From Marivita cryptomonadis (GTDB lineage: Bacteria; Pseudomonadota; Alphaproteobacteria; Rhodobacterales; Rhodobacteraceae), in assembly GCF_002115725.1 (NCBI RefSeq), contig NZ_JFKD01000003.1, positions 248,001-312,000 on the forward strand: a stretch of DNA of 64,000 nt, written 5' to 3'. Position 1 is the stretch's first letter, and each line of letters begins with the position of its first letter. A program made the translations under genes and the position numbers. This document shows positions 28,043-39,272 of this stretch, piece after piece. The notes beneath the pieces are model-generated. The model saw nothing but the letters and a program-made list of their open reading frames with translations, did not search any database and was not told the origin of the DNA.

Positions 28043-29242
28043 TCAGCCCAAAGCTTCCACTGCGCTTGCAAGCACCCGCAGCCCAGTCACCAGATCGGCC
28101 TCTGCCGTATCCTCGCCGAACGCATGACTGATCCCACCAATCGAAGGTACGAACAACATCGCCACCGGCATCAACTTCGACACGTTGGTCGCATCATGCA
28201 ATGCACCCGACGGCATCTTGCGCCAACGCCCCGGCACATCCGTTTCGGCGGCCTGTTCCAACGCCCCGCGCAAGCGGGCATCCATTTCCACCGGCTCAAG
28301 CCCAAGCATCGGTCCAAACCTCAGATCAAACCCACCGGAAACCGCCACTTCTTCAGCCGCTTCACGAATGATGGCCTCCATCCGCCCCAACCGGTCTGCA
28401 TCACCATCGCGCCACTGCATCGAAAACGTGACTTTCCCCGGAACGATCGACGATGCGTTGGGATGCAGCGTCACATGCCCGATGGTCCAGACCGTGCTTG
28501 GCGTGACAACATTGGCGAACCGCTCCGCGATCAGCGCATTAAAGCGCGACAAGGCCTGAAACGCATCGCGCCGTCCCTGCATCGGCGTGGTGCCCGCATG
28601 GTTCTGCTCGCCCTCCAACGTGATCTTCATGTCGCGAATGCCGACAATGGCGTCGACCACACCAATCGCCTCGCCTTCGCGGTCCAGCACAGGTCCCTGC
28701 TCAATATGCATCTCGAGGAATCCGGTAAACCGCGCGGGATCGACAAACCCGTCCAACCGCCCCGGCATCACCGCCCGCGCCTCGGCAAAAGACACACCGT
28801 CCCGGTCGGTCAACCCATCGGCTTTCTCCAAGGACAGGTTCCCAGACCAGACCGCCGATCCGGTGGTCACCCCGAACCGGCCTTCCTCATCCTGAAACGA
28901 CACGACTGACACCGGCGGCCCTTCGGCCTCGACCGAGGCGCGCGCCACTTCCAGCGCTGCGATCACACCCAGCGCCCCGTCAAGCCAACCGCCCTCGGGC
29001 TGGCTGTCGGAATGCGACCCCATCAAAAGCGACGCGCCCTCGGCCAAGCCAAACACCGACCCAACCGGGTCGACATGCACCGACAGGCCCGCCTCGCCCA
29101 TGCGCCCCACCAACCATTCCCGCGCCGCAATATCCGCATCAGAGTACGCCGGTCGCACAACGCCTTTGCCGACACCAGCGGCGCCAAAGCTCCGCAATGT
29201 GTGCAGGTCAGCCAAGAAACGATCCGCGTTCACAGGCAACAT
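28043..29242 (-). CDS. Zn-dependent M20-type amidohydrolase (N-carbamoyl-amino-acid hydrolase/allantoate amidohydrolase family)
   Basis: 399 residues of the hydantoinase/carbamoylase family. Metal-binding motifs are [27 protein letters not shown] and [12 protein letters not shown], with the lid-domain [13 protein letters not shown] and a C-terminal [11 protein letters not shown]. It removes a carbamoyl or ureido group from N-carbamoyl amino acids or allantoate. I chose ATG 29242: a conserved leader supplies AAGAAGG 9 bases upstream, and the upstream ATG at 29293 would merely translate that leader. Confidence 0.9.
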   Translation of the reverse strand: MLPVNADRFLADLHTLRSFGAAGVGKGVVRPAYSDADIAAREWLVGRMGEAGLSVHVDPVGSVFGLAEGASLLMGSHSDSQPEGGWLDGALGVIAALEVARASVEAEGPPVSVVSFQDEEGRFGVTTGSAVWSGNLSLEKADGLTDRDGVSFAEARAVMPGRLDGFVDPARFTGFLEMHIEQGPVLDREGEAIGVVDAIVGIRDMKITLEGEQNHAGTTPMQGRRDAFQALSRFNALIAERFANVVTPSTVWTIGHVTLHPNASSIVPGKVTFSMQWRDGDADRLGRMEAIIREAAEEVAVSGGFDLRFGPMLGLEPVEMDARLRGALEQAAETDVPGRWRKMPSGALHDATNVSKLMPVAMLFVPSIGGISHAFGEDTAEADLVTGLRVLASAVEALG

Positions 29243-29251
29243 GACCCTGTC

Positions 29252-29277
29252 CCTTCTTCTTTTTCCAAATATGCAAA
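29252..29277 (-). repeat. Dispersed 26-bp leader motif, copy 1
   Basis: On the minus strand it begins TTTGCATATTTGGAAAAAGA and ends AGAAGG, directly ahead of the amidohydrolase start. It is identical over 26 bases to 55144-55169. Its 3' end is the ribosome-binding site. Confidence 0.8.
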
Positions 29278-29333
29278 TCCGACCGTGACACATGCGACAG
29301 TGCAGTCAAATGCGTCGCCTCACCAAACGCAGA

Positions 29334-29362
29334 TCGGCCACAGGGTGCAACCCCGTGGCCGA
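29334..29362. terminator. GC-rich hairpin downstream of the formate dehydrogenase gene
   Basis: CGGCCAC-AGGG / CCCC-GTGGCCG with a short loop is a strong stem with one bulge, 32 bases past the fdhA stop. No T-tract follows on the minus strand, so it may be an mRNA 3'-end stem rather than a complete intrinsic terminator. Confidence 0.4.
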
Positions 29363-29394
29363 GAAAACCTGCGCGCGTCAGCGCTCAATAAAAC

Positions 29395-32163
29395 TTATTC
29401 AGCCGCCACCGCGCCTGCATCCGCCGCTTCAACCCGCACAGCCGAGAACTTGAATTCGGGGATCTTGCCGTAGGGGTCCAGCGCCGAATTGGTCAGGATG
29501 TTCGCCGCAGCCTCGACATAGGCAAAGGGCAGGAACACCATGTCGGGTGCCACAGCCCGGTCCGCCCGTGCCATGACGACAACCGATCCCCGCTTGGTGG
29601 TCAGGCGCACATGCCCGCCCGGCTCGACCCCCATCTTGCGCAGGGTGCTGGGATGCAACGAACAGTTCGCCTCCGGCTCCACCGCGTCCAGAACGGCAGA
29701 CCGCCGCGTCATTGACCCGGTGTGCCAATGCTCCAACTGCCGCCCTGTCGTCAGAATCATCGGATAGTCCGCATCCGGTACATCGTCGGGCGCAATGACA
29801 GACGCAGGCGTGAACCGCGCGCGTCCTTGCGGGCGGGGGAAACCATCGCCGAACACAATCGGCTGACCCGGGTCTTCCGGCGACAGCGACGGGTAGGTCA
29901 CCGCGTTTTCGCGCGTCAGCCGGTCCCAAGTGATATTCTCCAGCGACCGCATGTTCAGCTTCATTTCCGCAAACACATCCGCAGGGCTGTCATAGCCCCA
30001 AGCCATGCCACAGCGCCGCGCCAGTTCGGTGGTGATCGCCCAATCTTCACGCGCTTCACCCGGAGGTGTGACGGCAGGGCGACCCATCTGCACCTGACGG
30101 TTGGTGTTGGTCACGGTGCCCGACTTCTCGGCAAAGGCCGAGGCCGGCAGGATCACGTCGGCATAGTTGGCGGTCTCGGTCAGGAAGATGTCCTGCACCA
30201 CCAGCATGTCCAGCTTGGCCAGCGCATCGCGGGCATGTTCAACGTCCGGGTCCGACATGGCCGGATTTTCGCCCAGAATATACATGGCCTTAATGTGGCC
30301 GTCGTGGACTGCATCCATGATCTCGGTGACCGTCAGACCTTTCTGGTTCGAGAAATCCTCCGATCCCCAAACTTCGGTAAAGGCAGACCGCACTCCGTCA
30401 TCCATCACCGACTGGTAATCCGGCAGGAACATCGGGATAAGCCCCGCATCCGACGCGCCCTGCACGTTGTTCTGTCCCCGCAGCGGGTGCAGACCGGCAC
30501 CGGGGCGCCCGACATGCCCGGTCATCAGTGCAAGCGAAATCAGGCAGCGCGAATTGTCCGTGCCGTGGATGTGCTGGCTGACGCCCATTCCCCAGAAAAT
30601 CATCCCCGCCTTGCCGCCCGCAAAGTCACGAGCCACCGCACGCAGGGTCTCTGCGTCGATGCCGCAGATGTCGGCCATCTTTTCTGGCGCGAAATCCGCC
30701 AGATGCGCCTTCTCGGCCTCCCAGTTCTCGGTATAGGCCTCGATATACTGGCGGTCGTACAACCCTTCCTCAACGATCACATGCATGATCGCGTTCAGCA
30801 TGCTCACATCAGCGCCGGGCCGGAATTGCAGCATATGCGTTGCATGCCGCTTGAGCGCTTGACCGCGCGGGTCCATCACGATCAGTTTGCCACCACGCTT
30901 GGTGAACTGCTTGAAATAGGTCGCCGCCACCGGGTGATTTTCGATCGGGTTCGCGCCGATCACAATGGCCACATCGGCGTTCTCGATCTCGTTGAACGTC
31001 GCTGTCACAGCGCCGGAGCCGACGTTCTCCAACAGCGCCGCGACTGAGGACGCATGGCACAGCCGCGTGCAGTGATCGACGTTGTTATGGCCAAAGCCCT
31101 GCCGGATGAATTTCTGGAACAGGTACGCTTCTTCGTTCGTGCACTTGGCCGAGCCAAAACCCGCCACCTCGCGCCCCCGGCCCTTCAGCCCGTTGGCAGC
31201 AAAGTCCAACGCCTCGTCCCACGTCGCTTCGCGGAACACCTCTTGCCAATTGTTCGGATCGACATTCAGCCCCTTGGCGGGCGCATCGTCACGCCGGATC
31301 AGCGGTTTGGTCAGGCGGTGGTCATGGTGGATATAATCGAACCCGAACCGCCCCTTCACGCACAACCGCCCTTCGTTTGCCGGGCCATTGATCCCCTCGA
31401 CATAGACAACCTTGTTGTCCTTGACCTTAAGCGAGACCTGACAGCCCACACCGCAGAACGGGCAGACGCTTTCGACCTCTTTGTCGAAATCCTTGCTGTC
31501 GCCCTGCTGCTGGTCGTCCAGCACAGTCGCCGGCATCAATGCCCCAGTCGGGCAGGCCTGCACACATTCACCACACGCCACGCAAGTCGACGCACCCATT
31601 GGATCGTCGAAATCGAACACCGGATAGGCATCATGCCCCCGCCCCGCCATGCCGATCACGTCGTTCACCTGCACTTCACGGCAGGCGCGGACGCAAAGAC
31701 CACATTGGATGCAAGCGTCAAGGTTCACCCGCATGGCCACATGGCTGTCGTCAAGCAAAGGGATACGTTCCGCCTCAAGTGTCGGCAGTCGGCTTTCCGT
31801 CACACCGTTCGCCTCGGCCATGTCCCAAAGATGCGAAGACTTGTCATGCGCCGCGTCGCGTTCGGGCTGATCCGCCAGCAGCATTTCGACCACCATCTTG
31901 CGCGCGGATTTGGCGCGGTGCGAGTCCGTGGTGACCACCATGCCTTCAACGGGTTCGCGGATACAGGAGGCCACCAAAGTGCGCTCGCCCGCGACCTCGA
32001 CCATACAGGCGCGGCAATTGCCATCCGGGCGATAGCCGGGTGCCGGTTTGTGGCACAGATGCGGGATCACCAGACCCCGGCCATTGGCAACCTCCCAGAT
32101 GGTCTCACCTGCGCGGGCCTCAACCTCTGTGCCGTCCAGAGTAAAGCGGATCGTGTCAGTCAT
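29395..32163 (-). CDS. fdhA: Formate dehydrogenase alpha subunit (molybdopterin, NAD-linked type)
   Basis: 922 residues. An N-terminal 2Fe-2S ferredoxin domain with Cys37, 50, 53 and 67 is followed by two 4Fe-4S sets (CIQCGLCVRACR and CVACGECVQACPTG). The molybdopterin catalytic domain starts with the CPFCGVGC cluster, and the DHCTRLCHAS segment supplies the metal-ligand cysteine (Cys form, not selenocysteine). C-terminal MoCo-binding domain: GRQLEHWHTGSMTRRS. Domain order matches FdsA. Unusually, no FMN/NAD subunit (FdsB/FdsG) or chaperone lies next to it in this window. I chose ATG 32163 because homology begins at MTDTIRFTL. Confidence 0.92.
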   Translation of the reverse strand: MTDTIRFTLDGTEVEARAGETIWEVANGRGLVIPHLCHKPAPGYRPDGNCRACMVEVAGERTLVASCIREPVEGMVVTTDSHRAKSARKMVVEMLLADQPERDAAHDKSSHLWDMAEANGVTESRLPTLEAERIPLLDDSHVAMRVNLDACIQCGLCVRACREVQVNDVIGMAGRGHDAYPVFDFDDPMGASTCVACGECVQACPTGALMPATVLDDQQQGDSKDFDKEVESVCPFCGVGCQVSLKVKDNKVVYVEGINGPANEGRLCVKGRFGFDYIHHDHRLTKPLIRRDDAPAKGLNVDPNNWQEVFREATWDEALDFAANGLKGRGREVAGFGSAKCTNEEAYLFQKFIRQGFGHNNVDHCTRLCHASSVAALLENVGSGAVTATFNEIENADVAIVIGANPIENHPVAATYFKQFTKRGGKLIVMDPRGQALKRHATHMLQFRPGADVSMLNAIMHVIVEEGLYDRQYIEAYTENWEAEKAHLADFAPEKMADICGIDAETLRAVARDFAGGKAGMIFWGMGVSQHIHGTDNSRCLISLALMTGHVGRPGAGLHPLRGQNNVQGASDAGLIPMFLPDYQSVMDDGVRSAFTEVWGSEDFSNQKGLTVTEIMDAVHDGHIKAMYILGENPAMSDPDVEHARDALAKLDMLVVQDIFLTETANYADVILPASAFAEKSGTVTNTNRQVQMGRPAVTPPGEAREDWAITTELARRCGMAWGYDSPADVFAEMKLNMRSLENITWDRLTRENAVTYPSLSPEDPGQPIVFGDGFPRPQGRARFTPASVIAPDDVPDADYPMILTTGRQLEHWHTGSMTRRSAVLDAVEPEANCSLHPSTLRKMGVEPGGHVRLTTKRGSVVVMARADRAVAPDMVFLPFAYVEAAANILTNSALDPYGKIPEFKFSAVRVEAADAGAVAAE

Positions 32164-32316
32164 CGCGGTCTCCCTTGTCGGAGACACTCTAACCGCAATT
32201 CAGGCCTGTCGTGGATCAACAATCCCGACACCTTGGCGCGGATTTGCGGCTGACCGGTTTCCGATGCGAACAATTCTCTCTCAAGGGGCGCGGGAACCCC
32301 TTTCAAAGCCCTTGCC

Positions 32317-32901
32317 TCAGAGCGCCGCTGCCCTCTCGAACGCAGGACGGGTTCGCAACCGCCGCAGGTAATCGACCAAAGCTTCCGGTGCATCCGGGAA
32401 CTTCGCGTTCCGCGCCCAACCCAGACAATGCGCCAACAGGAAATCCGGCACAGTAGGTTCAGCCCCGGTAAGGCATTCTGACGTCAACTCCGTCGCGATC
32501 CGCTCGAGGTTTTGCGCAAACTCCACCTTCAGGCTCTCTTTCACGTCAGGCACGCGCTGGTCCTCGGGCAGGATGAAACTGTGCCGCGCCGCTGTCCAGA
32601 GCACTGCATCCACCTCGTCCAGAACCCGAAAAGTCCACGCGTCCTGCTTGGCCCGCGCAACCGTCCCCGCAGGATGGGTGAACGCTCCATGCTTGTCCGC
32701 AAGGTAGGTCAGGATCGCGGTCGAATCGGCAATCACATCATCGCCGTCCACCAGCACTGGCACCTTTCCCAAAGGGCTGACCGCGCGCACCTCTTCAGAT
32801 CGGGGCGCTGCGGGCACATGCTCATAGGGCACGCCCAATTCTTCCAACAACCACAAGGGCCGAAACGCCCGCGTCGCGCGATTGCCCACCAGTTTGTACA
32901 T
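32317..32901 (-). CDS. Glutathione S-transferase family protein
   Basis: 194 residues. Thioredoxin-like N-terminus (YKLVGNRATRAFRPLWLLEE, then GKVPVLVDGDDVIADSTAIL with the cis-Pro and Ser/Asp glutathione contacts) and an all-helical C-terminal domain. The gene is 39 bases downstream of holA. The substrate is unknown. Confidence 0.9.
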   Translation of the reverse strand: MYKLVGNRATRAFRPLWLLEELGVPYEHVPAAPRSEEVRAVSPLGKVPVLVDGDDVIADSTAILTYLADKHGAFTHPAGTVARAKQDAWTFRVLDEVDAVLWTAARHSFILPEDQRVPDVKESLKVEFAQNLERIATELTSECLTGAEPTVPDFLLAHCLGWARNAKFPDAPEALVDYLRRLRTRPAFERAAAL

Positions 32902-32940
32902 GTTCGTCCTCCCAAAACCGGGCCTCTGCCCGGCAAAAGC

Positions 32941-33966
32941 CTACCTGCGCCCCAGCATCGCCAGCCGGATGAAGGCTCGTTCTACAATCGCAAGTGCCGG
33001 CCCGTGTTGCCCCGCTGATCGCAGCGACAGGTCAGTCTCCAACAGCATCTGTAACGCCTGTTCCAAGCGGTACATGCCCCAGCCCGAAGCCTGCCGCGAC
33101 ATGCGGTCCCGGCGGGGCCCAAAGACCGGCGGTCGCAAACGCCCCATGCCCTGACCGACCCCGCTCGGATCCGATGCGGCAGTGTGCAAAGCACGGAAAT
33201 GCCGGGTGGCCATGATCAGCAACGTCACCGCCGCCGTGCCCTGCGCCTCCAGCCGCGACATCACCGGACCAATCTCTCCGGTGCGCCCTTCGGCCACGAT
33301 GTTGAGCACATCGTCCAGATCAGCCTCGGTTGAACCCGGCGCACAGAGCGTCACTTCCTCCGGAGTCAGCGGCGCCGCATCCCCCAACTTGTAAAGCGCG
33401 ATTTTCTCAAGCGTCTGTCGGAAATCGCCCGGATCAAGCTCCTTCGACAAAGACGTCAACATCTCCATCGCGGCCCCATCTGGCCGGGCCAGACCGGCGC
33501 GGGTTAGCTCCGCCTCGATCTCCGCCCGGCTAGGCGGATCATTATACAAAGCCGCCGCATACGCATTCGGATGCCCCTCGAACAGCTTGCGCAGTGCCGA
33601 CTTGGCCTGCAACTGCCCAGCGGTCACGACGATCTGCGCATCGCCCGGCTGCCAATCCTCGACCGCCGCGGCAATCGGCTTGATCACCGTGTCATTCGCA
33701 TCCTCGACAAAGGCCACGCGCGGGCCGGGAAAGAATCCCACCGCCTTGATCGCATCGCCCAAAAGCGAAGGTTCCTTGCGAAGGTCGGAGGCGGGGATGC
33801 GCGTCAGCCGCATCTCGCCCTCACCTTCGGGTCCGATCAGCGCCGCGATCAACTCCTGCCGTTTGAGCGCCACCCGCATCGCGTCTTCGCCATAGATCAG
33901 AATGCCCAGCTTTGCGGGATCAGGGCGGGCGAAATAGCCAGACGCTTCGCGCGGGGGCAGCTTCAT
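32941..33966 (-). CDS. holA: DNA polymerase III subunit delta
   Basis: 341 residues, the clamp-loader delta subunit. The N-terminal AAA-like domain lacks a Walker A (LIYGEDAMRVALKRQELIAA), as expected, and the C-terminal collar region (RLEQALQMLLETDLSLRSAG) matches HolA. The start overlaps the lptE stop (ATGA), preserving the alphaproteobacterial leuS-lptE-holA operon. Confidence 0.93.
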   Translation of the reverse strand: MKLPPREASGYFARPDPAKLGILIYGEDAMRVALKRQELIAALIGPEGEGEMRLTRIPASDLRKEPSLLGDAIKAVGFFPGPRVAFVEDANDTVIKPIAAAVEDWQPGDAQIVVTAGQLQAKSALRKLFEGHPNAYAAALYNDPPSRAEIEAELTRAGLARPDGAAMEMLTSLSKELDPGDFRQTLEKIALYKLGDAAPLTPEEVTLCAPGSTEADLDDVLNIVAEGRTGEIGPVMSRLEAQGTAAVTLLIMATRHFRALHTAASDPSGVGQGMGRLRPPVFGPRRDRMSRQASGWGMYRLEQALQMLLETDLSLRSAGQHGPALAIVERAFIRLAMLGRR

Positions 33967-34457
33967 GCAGGCAAACCGCCAGCCGAGATCACCAGTCGGT
34001 CAACGATCTGATCCGCGAGAATCACCATCAATCGCGCCGCCGCATCTCGTTCGGCGGCCAAGGTCGCGACGGTCGAGCCTGTAGCGGAAAAGCCGGCGAA
34101 GTCTGTCACGCGCCCTTGCCGGACCACCGTGTCGCTATCTTTGTCTCGCAGCGCAAAATCCGCGCGGCCGGTCAGTTGGAAGCGGTTTGTCGTGCCTTCG
34201 ACCGAAGTCGCCAACCCTTGCCTTTGAATCGTTGGCGTGACGGTCAGCACGTAGCGCCCACCGTCATTGCGTCCGAACCTGTCCTCAAGCCGCTGCGCAA
34301 TCAGGAACCCGTCGCGCCGTTCCGGGGCAGCAACGCGCAGATTGTCCTGCAACACAGACGCGCCACCCTCCGGCCCGTAGGCGGGCGTGAACCCGCAGGC
34401 CGCGCCCGCGACAAGCGCGGACAGCGCGAAAAGCGTCTGGCGTCTATGCAACCACAT
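33963..34457 (-). CDS. lptE: LPS-assembly lipoprotein LptE
   Basis: 164 residues. Lipoprotein signal peptide with lipobox AGAAC and Cys21, then [14 protein letters not shown], the hallmark N-terminus of alphaproteobacterial LptE. It plugs the LptD barrel and delivers LPS to the outer membrane surface. The start overlaps leuS by 14 bases. Confidence 0.92.
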   Translation of the reverse strand: MWLHRRQTLFALSALVAGAACGFTPAYGPEGGASVLQDNLRVAAPERRDGFLIAQRLEDRFGRNDGGRYVLTVTPTIQRQGLATSVEGTTNRFQLTGRADFALRDKDSDTVVRQGRVTDFAGFSATGSTVATLAAERDAAARLMVILADQIVDRLVISAGGLPA

Positions 34458-37029
34458 TCACGATCCGACCCGGCACAACGATCACCTTCTTGGGGCTTGC
34501 GCCATCCAGCGCACGTTTCACACCATCGGTCGCCAGCGCGAGCTTTTCAACCTCGGCCTTGTCCATGTCTTTGGGCACGGTGATCTCGTCACGGCGTTTG
34601 CCGTTCACTTGAATGGGCAGGGTCACGCTATCTTCGACCAGCATCGCCTCATCGGCGACCGGCCAGTGCGCGTTCGCAACAAGGCCGTCACCACCCAGCA
34701 GCGCCCAGACCTCTTCCGACAAATGCGGGGTCATGGGGGACATGAGCTGGGCCAACGTTTTGGCCGCCTGCCGCTTGGCGTCGGAACCCGCCTTGGATTT
34801 CGACAGAGCGTTGGTGAACGCATAGAGCCGCGCAATCGAGGCGTTGAAGCCAAAGCTTTCGACACCCACGGTCACATCATGGATCGCCTTGTGCATCTCA
34901 CGCAAAAGCGCATCATCCTCGGCATTGGCTGCATCAGTGGCCTCGGCCACCTCTGCCGCGATCCGGTAGACCCGGCCCAAATGGCGCGCCGCCGCTTCCG
35001 CACCCGAGGCAGTCCATTCCACGTCCCGTTCGGGAGGCGAGTCGGAAAGCACGAACCACCGCGCGGTGTCGGCACCGTATTGCTGGATGATCGCAACAGG
35101 ATCGACCACGTTGTTCTTGGACTTCGACATCTTGGCCGAGGGGATGATCTGCACCTCTGTTCCGTCTTTCAGGAATCCCTTGCCATCGCGCAGCTCTACA
35201 TCTTCGGGATAGTGATAGACCGGACGACCATCCGCCCCCTTTGTCTGATAGATTGCATGCGTGACCATCCCTTGCGTGAAGAGCGCGTTGAACGGTTCCT
35301 TGCAGCGTTCCGGCAGATGTCCGGTGATGTGCATCGCGCGGGCAAAGAAACGCGAATAGAGCAGGTGCAGGATCGCGTGTTCGATACCGCCGATATACTG
35401 GTCGACATTCATCCAGTAATCCGCATCCGCCATATCCGTCGGCGTGTCCGCACGCGGCGCGGTGAAGCGGGCAAAGTACCAGGACGAATCGACAAACGTG
35501 TCCATCGTGTCGGTCTCGCGCTTGGCAGGCTGACCACAGGACGGGCATGGGCAATTGCGCCATGACGGGTGACGATCCAGCGGGTTGCCGGGGATCGAGA
35601 AGTCGATGGCCTTGCCATCCTCATCATAAGGCAGCGCAATCGGCAGGTTCTCTTTCTTCTCGGGCACCACACCGCAGGCATCGCAATGCACCACCGGGAT
35701 CGGGCAGCCCCAATAGCGCTGACGGCTGAGGCCCCAGTCACGCAGACGGAACTTGGTCACGCCATGGCCGACGCCGTTCTTTTCACAGAAGTCGATGGCG
35801 GTATCGATGCCCGCGTTGCCGGTCTGCGCCTCTTCCCCGGCAAAACCGCGAACATAGCGCACGGTTTCGGGTTTGGGCGGCACGTAGGCCGGGCCACCGT
35901 CTTCGGGCAGGATGAACGCATCCTCACCCATCGCAGGCACAAACGTGCTGTGCACCGCCAGGTCATATTTCCGCGCGAAATCAAGGTCGCGCTGGTCATG
36001 CGCCGGGCAGCCAAAGATCGCACCGGTGCCGTAATCCATCAGGATGAAGTTCGCCACGTAAACCGGCAATTCCCAAGCTGTATCAAAGGGATGGCGCACA
36101 CGCAGCCCAGTATCAAAGCCTTTCTTCTCGGCCTTCTCCAACGCCTCTTCCGTTGTGCCACCCTTGCGGCACTCGGCATTGAACGCAGCCAATTCAGCGT
36201 TGTCTTTTTCCAGATGCTTGGCCAGCGGATGGTCCGGCGAAATACCGACAAACGATGCGCCCATCAGTGTGTCAGGGCGGGTCGTGTACACCTCGATCCG
36301 GTCAAACCCGTCGGGTGCGTCAATCGTCGAGAACGCAAACTGAAGACCGCGCGACTTGCCGATCCAGTTCGCCTGCATCAGCTTCACCTTGGCGGGCCAA
36401 TCGTCCAACGTGTCCAGCGCGTCCAACAGTTCCTCGGACATATCGCTGATCTTGAAGAACCACTGCGTCAGCTCGCGCCGTTCCACCTCGGCACCGGATC
36501 GCCAGCCTTTGCCGTCGATCACCTGCTCATTGGCAAGCACGGTCATATCAACCGGATCCCAGTTCACCACCGCGTTCTTGCGGTAGACCAACCCGGCCTC
36601 CAGCATATCGAGGAACAACGCTTGCTGCTGGCCGTAATATTCAGGATCGCAGGTCGCGAACATGCGCGACCAGTCAAGCCCGAACCCCAGCGGTTTCATC
36701 TGGCTGACCATCGTGTCGATGTTGGAATAGGTCCAGTCCTTGGGATGCCCGCCCGACGCCATCGCGGCGTTTTCGGCTGGCATTCCAAAAGCATCGAACC
36801 CCATCGGGTGCAGCACGTTATGCCCGGTAGAGAGCTTGTAACGCGCGATCACGTCGCCCATCGTGTAGTTACGCACATGTCCGATATGGATACGGCCCGA
36901 CGGGTAGGGGAACATTTCCAGCACGTAGTATTTCGGCTTGTCGTCCGACCGCACAGCGCGGAACGTTTCACTCTCTTCCCAGACGGCCTGCCACTTGGGT
37001 TCGATGACAGAGGGGTCGTAACGCGACAT
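34444..37029 (-). CDS. leuS: Leucyl-tRNA synthetase
   Basis: 861 residues, class [20 protein letters not shown] carries the HIGH motif, KMSKSKNNV is the second catalytic motif, and an editing domain is inserted between them ([12 protein letters not shown]). A four-Cys zinc-type insert is partly retained (HCDACG...CPCPSCG). I chose ATG 37029 ([14 protein letters not shown]) because AAGGA lies 9 bases upstream; longer in-frame starts have no homology. It is first in the leuS-lptE-holA operon. Confidence 0.97.
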   Translation of the reverse strand: MSRYDPSVIEPKWQAVWEESETFRAVRSDDKPKYYVLEMFPYPSGRIHIGHVRNYTMGDVIARYKLSTGHNVLHPMGFDAFGMPAENAAMASGGHPKDWTYSNIDTMVSQMKPLGFGLDWSRMFATCDPEYYGQQQALFLDMLEAGLVYRKNAVVNWDPVDMTVLANEQVIDGKGWRSGAEVERRELTQWFFKISDMSEELLDALDTLDDWPAKVKLMQANWIGKSRGLQFAFSTIDAPDGFDRIEVYTTRPDTLMGASFVGISPDHPLAKHLEKDNAELAAFNAECRKGGTTEEALEKAEKKGFDTGLRVRHPFDTAWELPVYVANFILMDYGTGAIFGCPAHDQRDLDFARKYDLAVHSTFVPAMGEDAFILPEDGGPAYVPPKPETVRYVRGFAGEEAQTGNAGIDTAIDFCEKNGVGHGVTKFRLRDWGLSRQRYWGCPIPVVHCDACGVVPEKKENLPIALPYDEDGKAIDFSIPGNPLDRHPSWRNCPCPSCGQPAKRETDTMDTFVDSSWYFARFTAPRADTPTDMADADYWMNVDQYIGGIEHAILHLLYSRFFARAMHITGHLPERCKEPFNALFTQGMVTHAIYQTKGADGRPVYHYPEDVELRDGKGFLKDGTEVQIIPSAKMSKSKNNVVDPVAIIQQYGADTARWFVLSDSPPERDVEWTASGAEAAARHLGRVYRIAAEVAEATDAANAEDDALLREMHKAIHDVTVGVESFGFNASIARLYAFTNALSKSKAGSDAKRQAAKTLAQLMSPMTPHLSEEVWALLGGDGLVANAHWPVADEAMLVEDSVTLPIQVNGKRRDEITVPKDMDKAEVEKLALATDGVKRALDGASPKKVIVVPGRIVNVVA

Positions 37030-37177
37030 GGAATAGGTCCTTCGGGTGTGCATCTTCTGTTGGCAGGGTGATAGGCTGATGCCACAGGATCGTCCAGTCC
37101 CGCCCCCATCTGCGCCATTGTGATGCCGGATTTTTGCAGTCATACCCTGTAAAACCAAAGGCAAGACGACCTGGCAG

Positions 37178-38440
37178 ATGAAAATACTCCTGATCCACCA
37201 GAACTTTCCCGCGCAGTTCAAGCACCTTGGCCCTGCTTTGGCGGAACGCGGCGATCAGATTGTCGTCCTGACGCCCAAGGTCAAGGAAGCCACAAAATGG
37301 AAGGGCATCACCGTCCTGCCTTATGCGGTCAAGGGATCAACGACTCAGGGCATCCATCCTTGGTTGGCGGATTTCGAAACCAAACTGCTTCGCGGAACCA
37401 GCTGCTACGATGCAGCGCTTGCATTGAAAAAGCGGGGCTTTGACCCCGATGTGATCCTGGCGCATCACGGCTGGGGCGAAAGCCTGTTTCTCAAGGATGT
37501 CTGGCCCGACGCCCGGCTAGGCCTTTATTGCGAACTGTACCACCGCTCTGGCAAGGCCGAAACCGGGTTCGATCCGGAATTTCCCAGCGCTTCGCCCGAA
37601 CGCGACCCACTGCGCTTGCGGCTTAAGAACATCAACAACCGCCTTCACGAAGAGGTCATGGATGCGGGTATCAGCCCGACACAGTTTCAGGCGGGCACCT
37701 TCCCCGACAGCTATCAGTCCCGCATCACAATCTGCCATGACGGCGTCGACACAGATGCGATCGTCGCGAATCCCAACGCGTCGCTTGCGCTGCCCAATGG
37801 CAAGACGGTCACCAAGCGGGACGAGGTGATCACCTTTATCAACCGCAATCTCGAACCGTACCGCGGCTATCACCGCTTCATGCGCGCGCTGCCCGAATTG
37901 CTGCGCCGCCGTCCGGACGCGGACATCGTGCTGCTAGGCGGCGACGAGACCAGCTATGGTGCCCGCCCTCCCGATGGCAAAACCTGGAAGCAAATCTTCA
38001 TCGACGAAGTGCGCGGTCAGATCCCGGATGCCGATTGGGCCCGCGTGCATTTCATGGGACGTGTGCCGTATGACACTTTCCTGTCGATGATCCAGGTCAG
38101 CACGGTACATGTCTATCTGACATATCCTTTTGTCCTCTCATGGTCCCTGATCGAAGCGATGAGCGCGAAATGTGCCATCATCGCGTCGGACACTGCACCG
38201 GTCCGAGAAGCGATCATTGGCGGTCAAACAGGTGTGTTGGTTGATTTCTTCGATCAGGAAAAACTGATTCAAGAAACCTGTACCCTGCTCGACGCCCCGG
38301 AACGGCGCGAATTTCTTGGTGCCAATGCCCGGCGATTCGCGCGCGAACGGTACGACCTCAAACGGACCTGCCTACCAAGACAGTTGAAATGGGTGGACGA
38401 TCTTGCTGCGGCCTATCCAGTGCGCAAACCACGGGACTGA
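37178..38440 (+). CDS. GT4-family glycosyltransferase
   Basis: 420 residues, two Rossmann domains. The N-terminus [20 protein letters not shown] is typical of the Glyco_trans_4_3 subgroup. The C-terminal GT4 domain shows [31 protein letters not shown] and [20 protein letters not shown] (the E-x7-E-like nucleotide-sugar site). It is likely involved in LPS or exopolysaccharide assembly. It is divergent from leuS. Confidence 0.9.
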   Translation: MKILLIHQNFPAQFKHLGPALAERGDQIVVLTPKVKEATKWKGITVLPYAVKGSTTQGIHPWLADFETKLLRGTSCYDAALALKKRGFDPDVILAHHGWGESLFLKDVWPDARLGLYCELYHRSGKAETGFDPEFPSASPERDPLRLRLKNINNRLHEEVMDAGISPTQFQAGTFPDSYQSRITICHDGVDTDAIVANPNASLALPNGKTVTKRDEVITFINRNLEPYRGYHRFMRALPELLRRRPDADIVLLGGDETSYGARPPDGKTWKQIFIDEVRGQIPDADWARVHFMGRVPYDTFLSMIQVSTVHVYLTYPFVLSWSLIEAMSAKCAIIASDTAPVREAIIGGQTGVLVDFFDQEKLIQETCTLLDAPERREFLGANARRFARERYDLKRTCLPRQLKWVDDLAAAYPVRKPRD

Positions 38441-38487
38441 ACCCACTAGTCAGTTTGCTTGCGCAGAACGTGTAGGCCCGTTTCTGT

Positions 38488-38997
38488 TCAGAACCGGCTG
38501 TCCTGCTGACGCAACTGCCGAGCCCGCGTGAGGATCGCGTCCTCAACAGCCCTTACCGTTGCTGCACTGGCCGGACCGTTGCGCGTCATCAAGGCGACGT
38601 TCAAAGACCGTGCGTCCAGCGCCGGGTCATTGACAAGAATGGTTGCCCTGTAGGAACGCCCGCCGCCGGGAGGTGTCCCGTAGCCCGTTGTGATCACGCC
38701 GGTAAACGGATCAACCGACTCGACTGGCAGAAAATCGAGGGTCTCGATCGCTGCATTCCAGATGTATTTATTGACCGCACCGACCTGCCCAGCATCATCG
38801 CGATTACGGAAGAAATCGAACAGCGACGACTGCGCTCTGTTCGGACGACGCTCTTCAAGCACCTCATCCAGGATGTCATTGGCAGGACGTGTCTCGACCG
38901 GTTCACGGTCGGACGATCCTCCAAAGAAACCACAACCCGAAACAAACACTGCTATAAGAGCAACGCCAAAACCGGTCCTGAAACGTGTAAGGTCCAT
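38488..38997 (-). CDS. DUF3576 family lipoprotein
   Basis: 169 residues. Lipobox VSGC near residue 20 (FGVALIAVFVSGCGFFGG) and the DUF3576 core KYIWNAAIETLDFLPVESVD / GRSYRATILVN. It is an outer-membrane-associated lipoprotein of unknown function. I chose ATG 38997 because the lipoprotein signal starts there. Its promoter region (38998-39272) is shared with the porin. Confidence 0.85.
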   Translation of the reverse strand: MDLTRFRTGFGVALIAVFVSGCGFFGGSSDREPVETRPANDILDEVLEERRPNRAQSSLFDFFRNRDDAGQVGAVNKYIWNAAIETLDFLPVESVDPFTGVITTGYGTPPGGGRSYRATILVNDPALDARSLNVALMTRNGPASAATVRAVEDAILTRARQLRQQDSRF

Positions 38998-39181
38998 GTG
39001 AGACTGCCCTCGTTCGCCTGTTTGCCTTGTGCTTTGCATACAAGCCGATCCCAACCACGACAAGCCGAACTTGAGAGCACCGCCCGAATGCCATGTTCTT
39101 TCAACAGGAAACTCCGCTCACAAAGCTTGTGGCAAATGAGCATCACAGGTGGCGAAGTTGGCAGGCTTTGGGCCGCTTGTC

Positions 39182-39211
39182 TTGCAAACACGCCCATCCA
39201 AAGAGCATAGA
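39182..39211 (+). promoter_or_regulatory. Candidate promoter of the porin expression site
   Basis: TTGCAA, an 18-base spacer and CATAGA, with a predicted start about 55 bases before the porin ATG. It lies on the chromosomal side of attL, so it would drive whichever porin body is joined to the start codon at 39273. Confidence 0.4.
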
Positions 39212-39272
39212 GTTTCCAGCTAATCCGGACCATCCGGTTTGGTACGTGCCTTACGAACACATGAGGGAAAAA

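Noticed and set aside
34444-37221. Longer leuS frame starting upstream of 37029
   Set aside because: The extra residues have no LeuS similarity, and AAGGA precedes the ATG at 37029.
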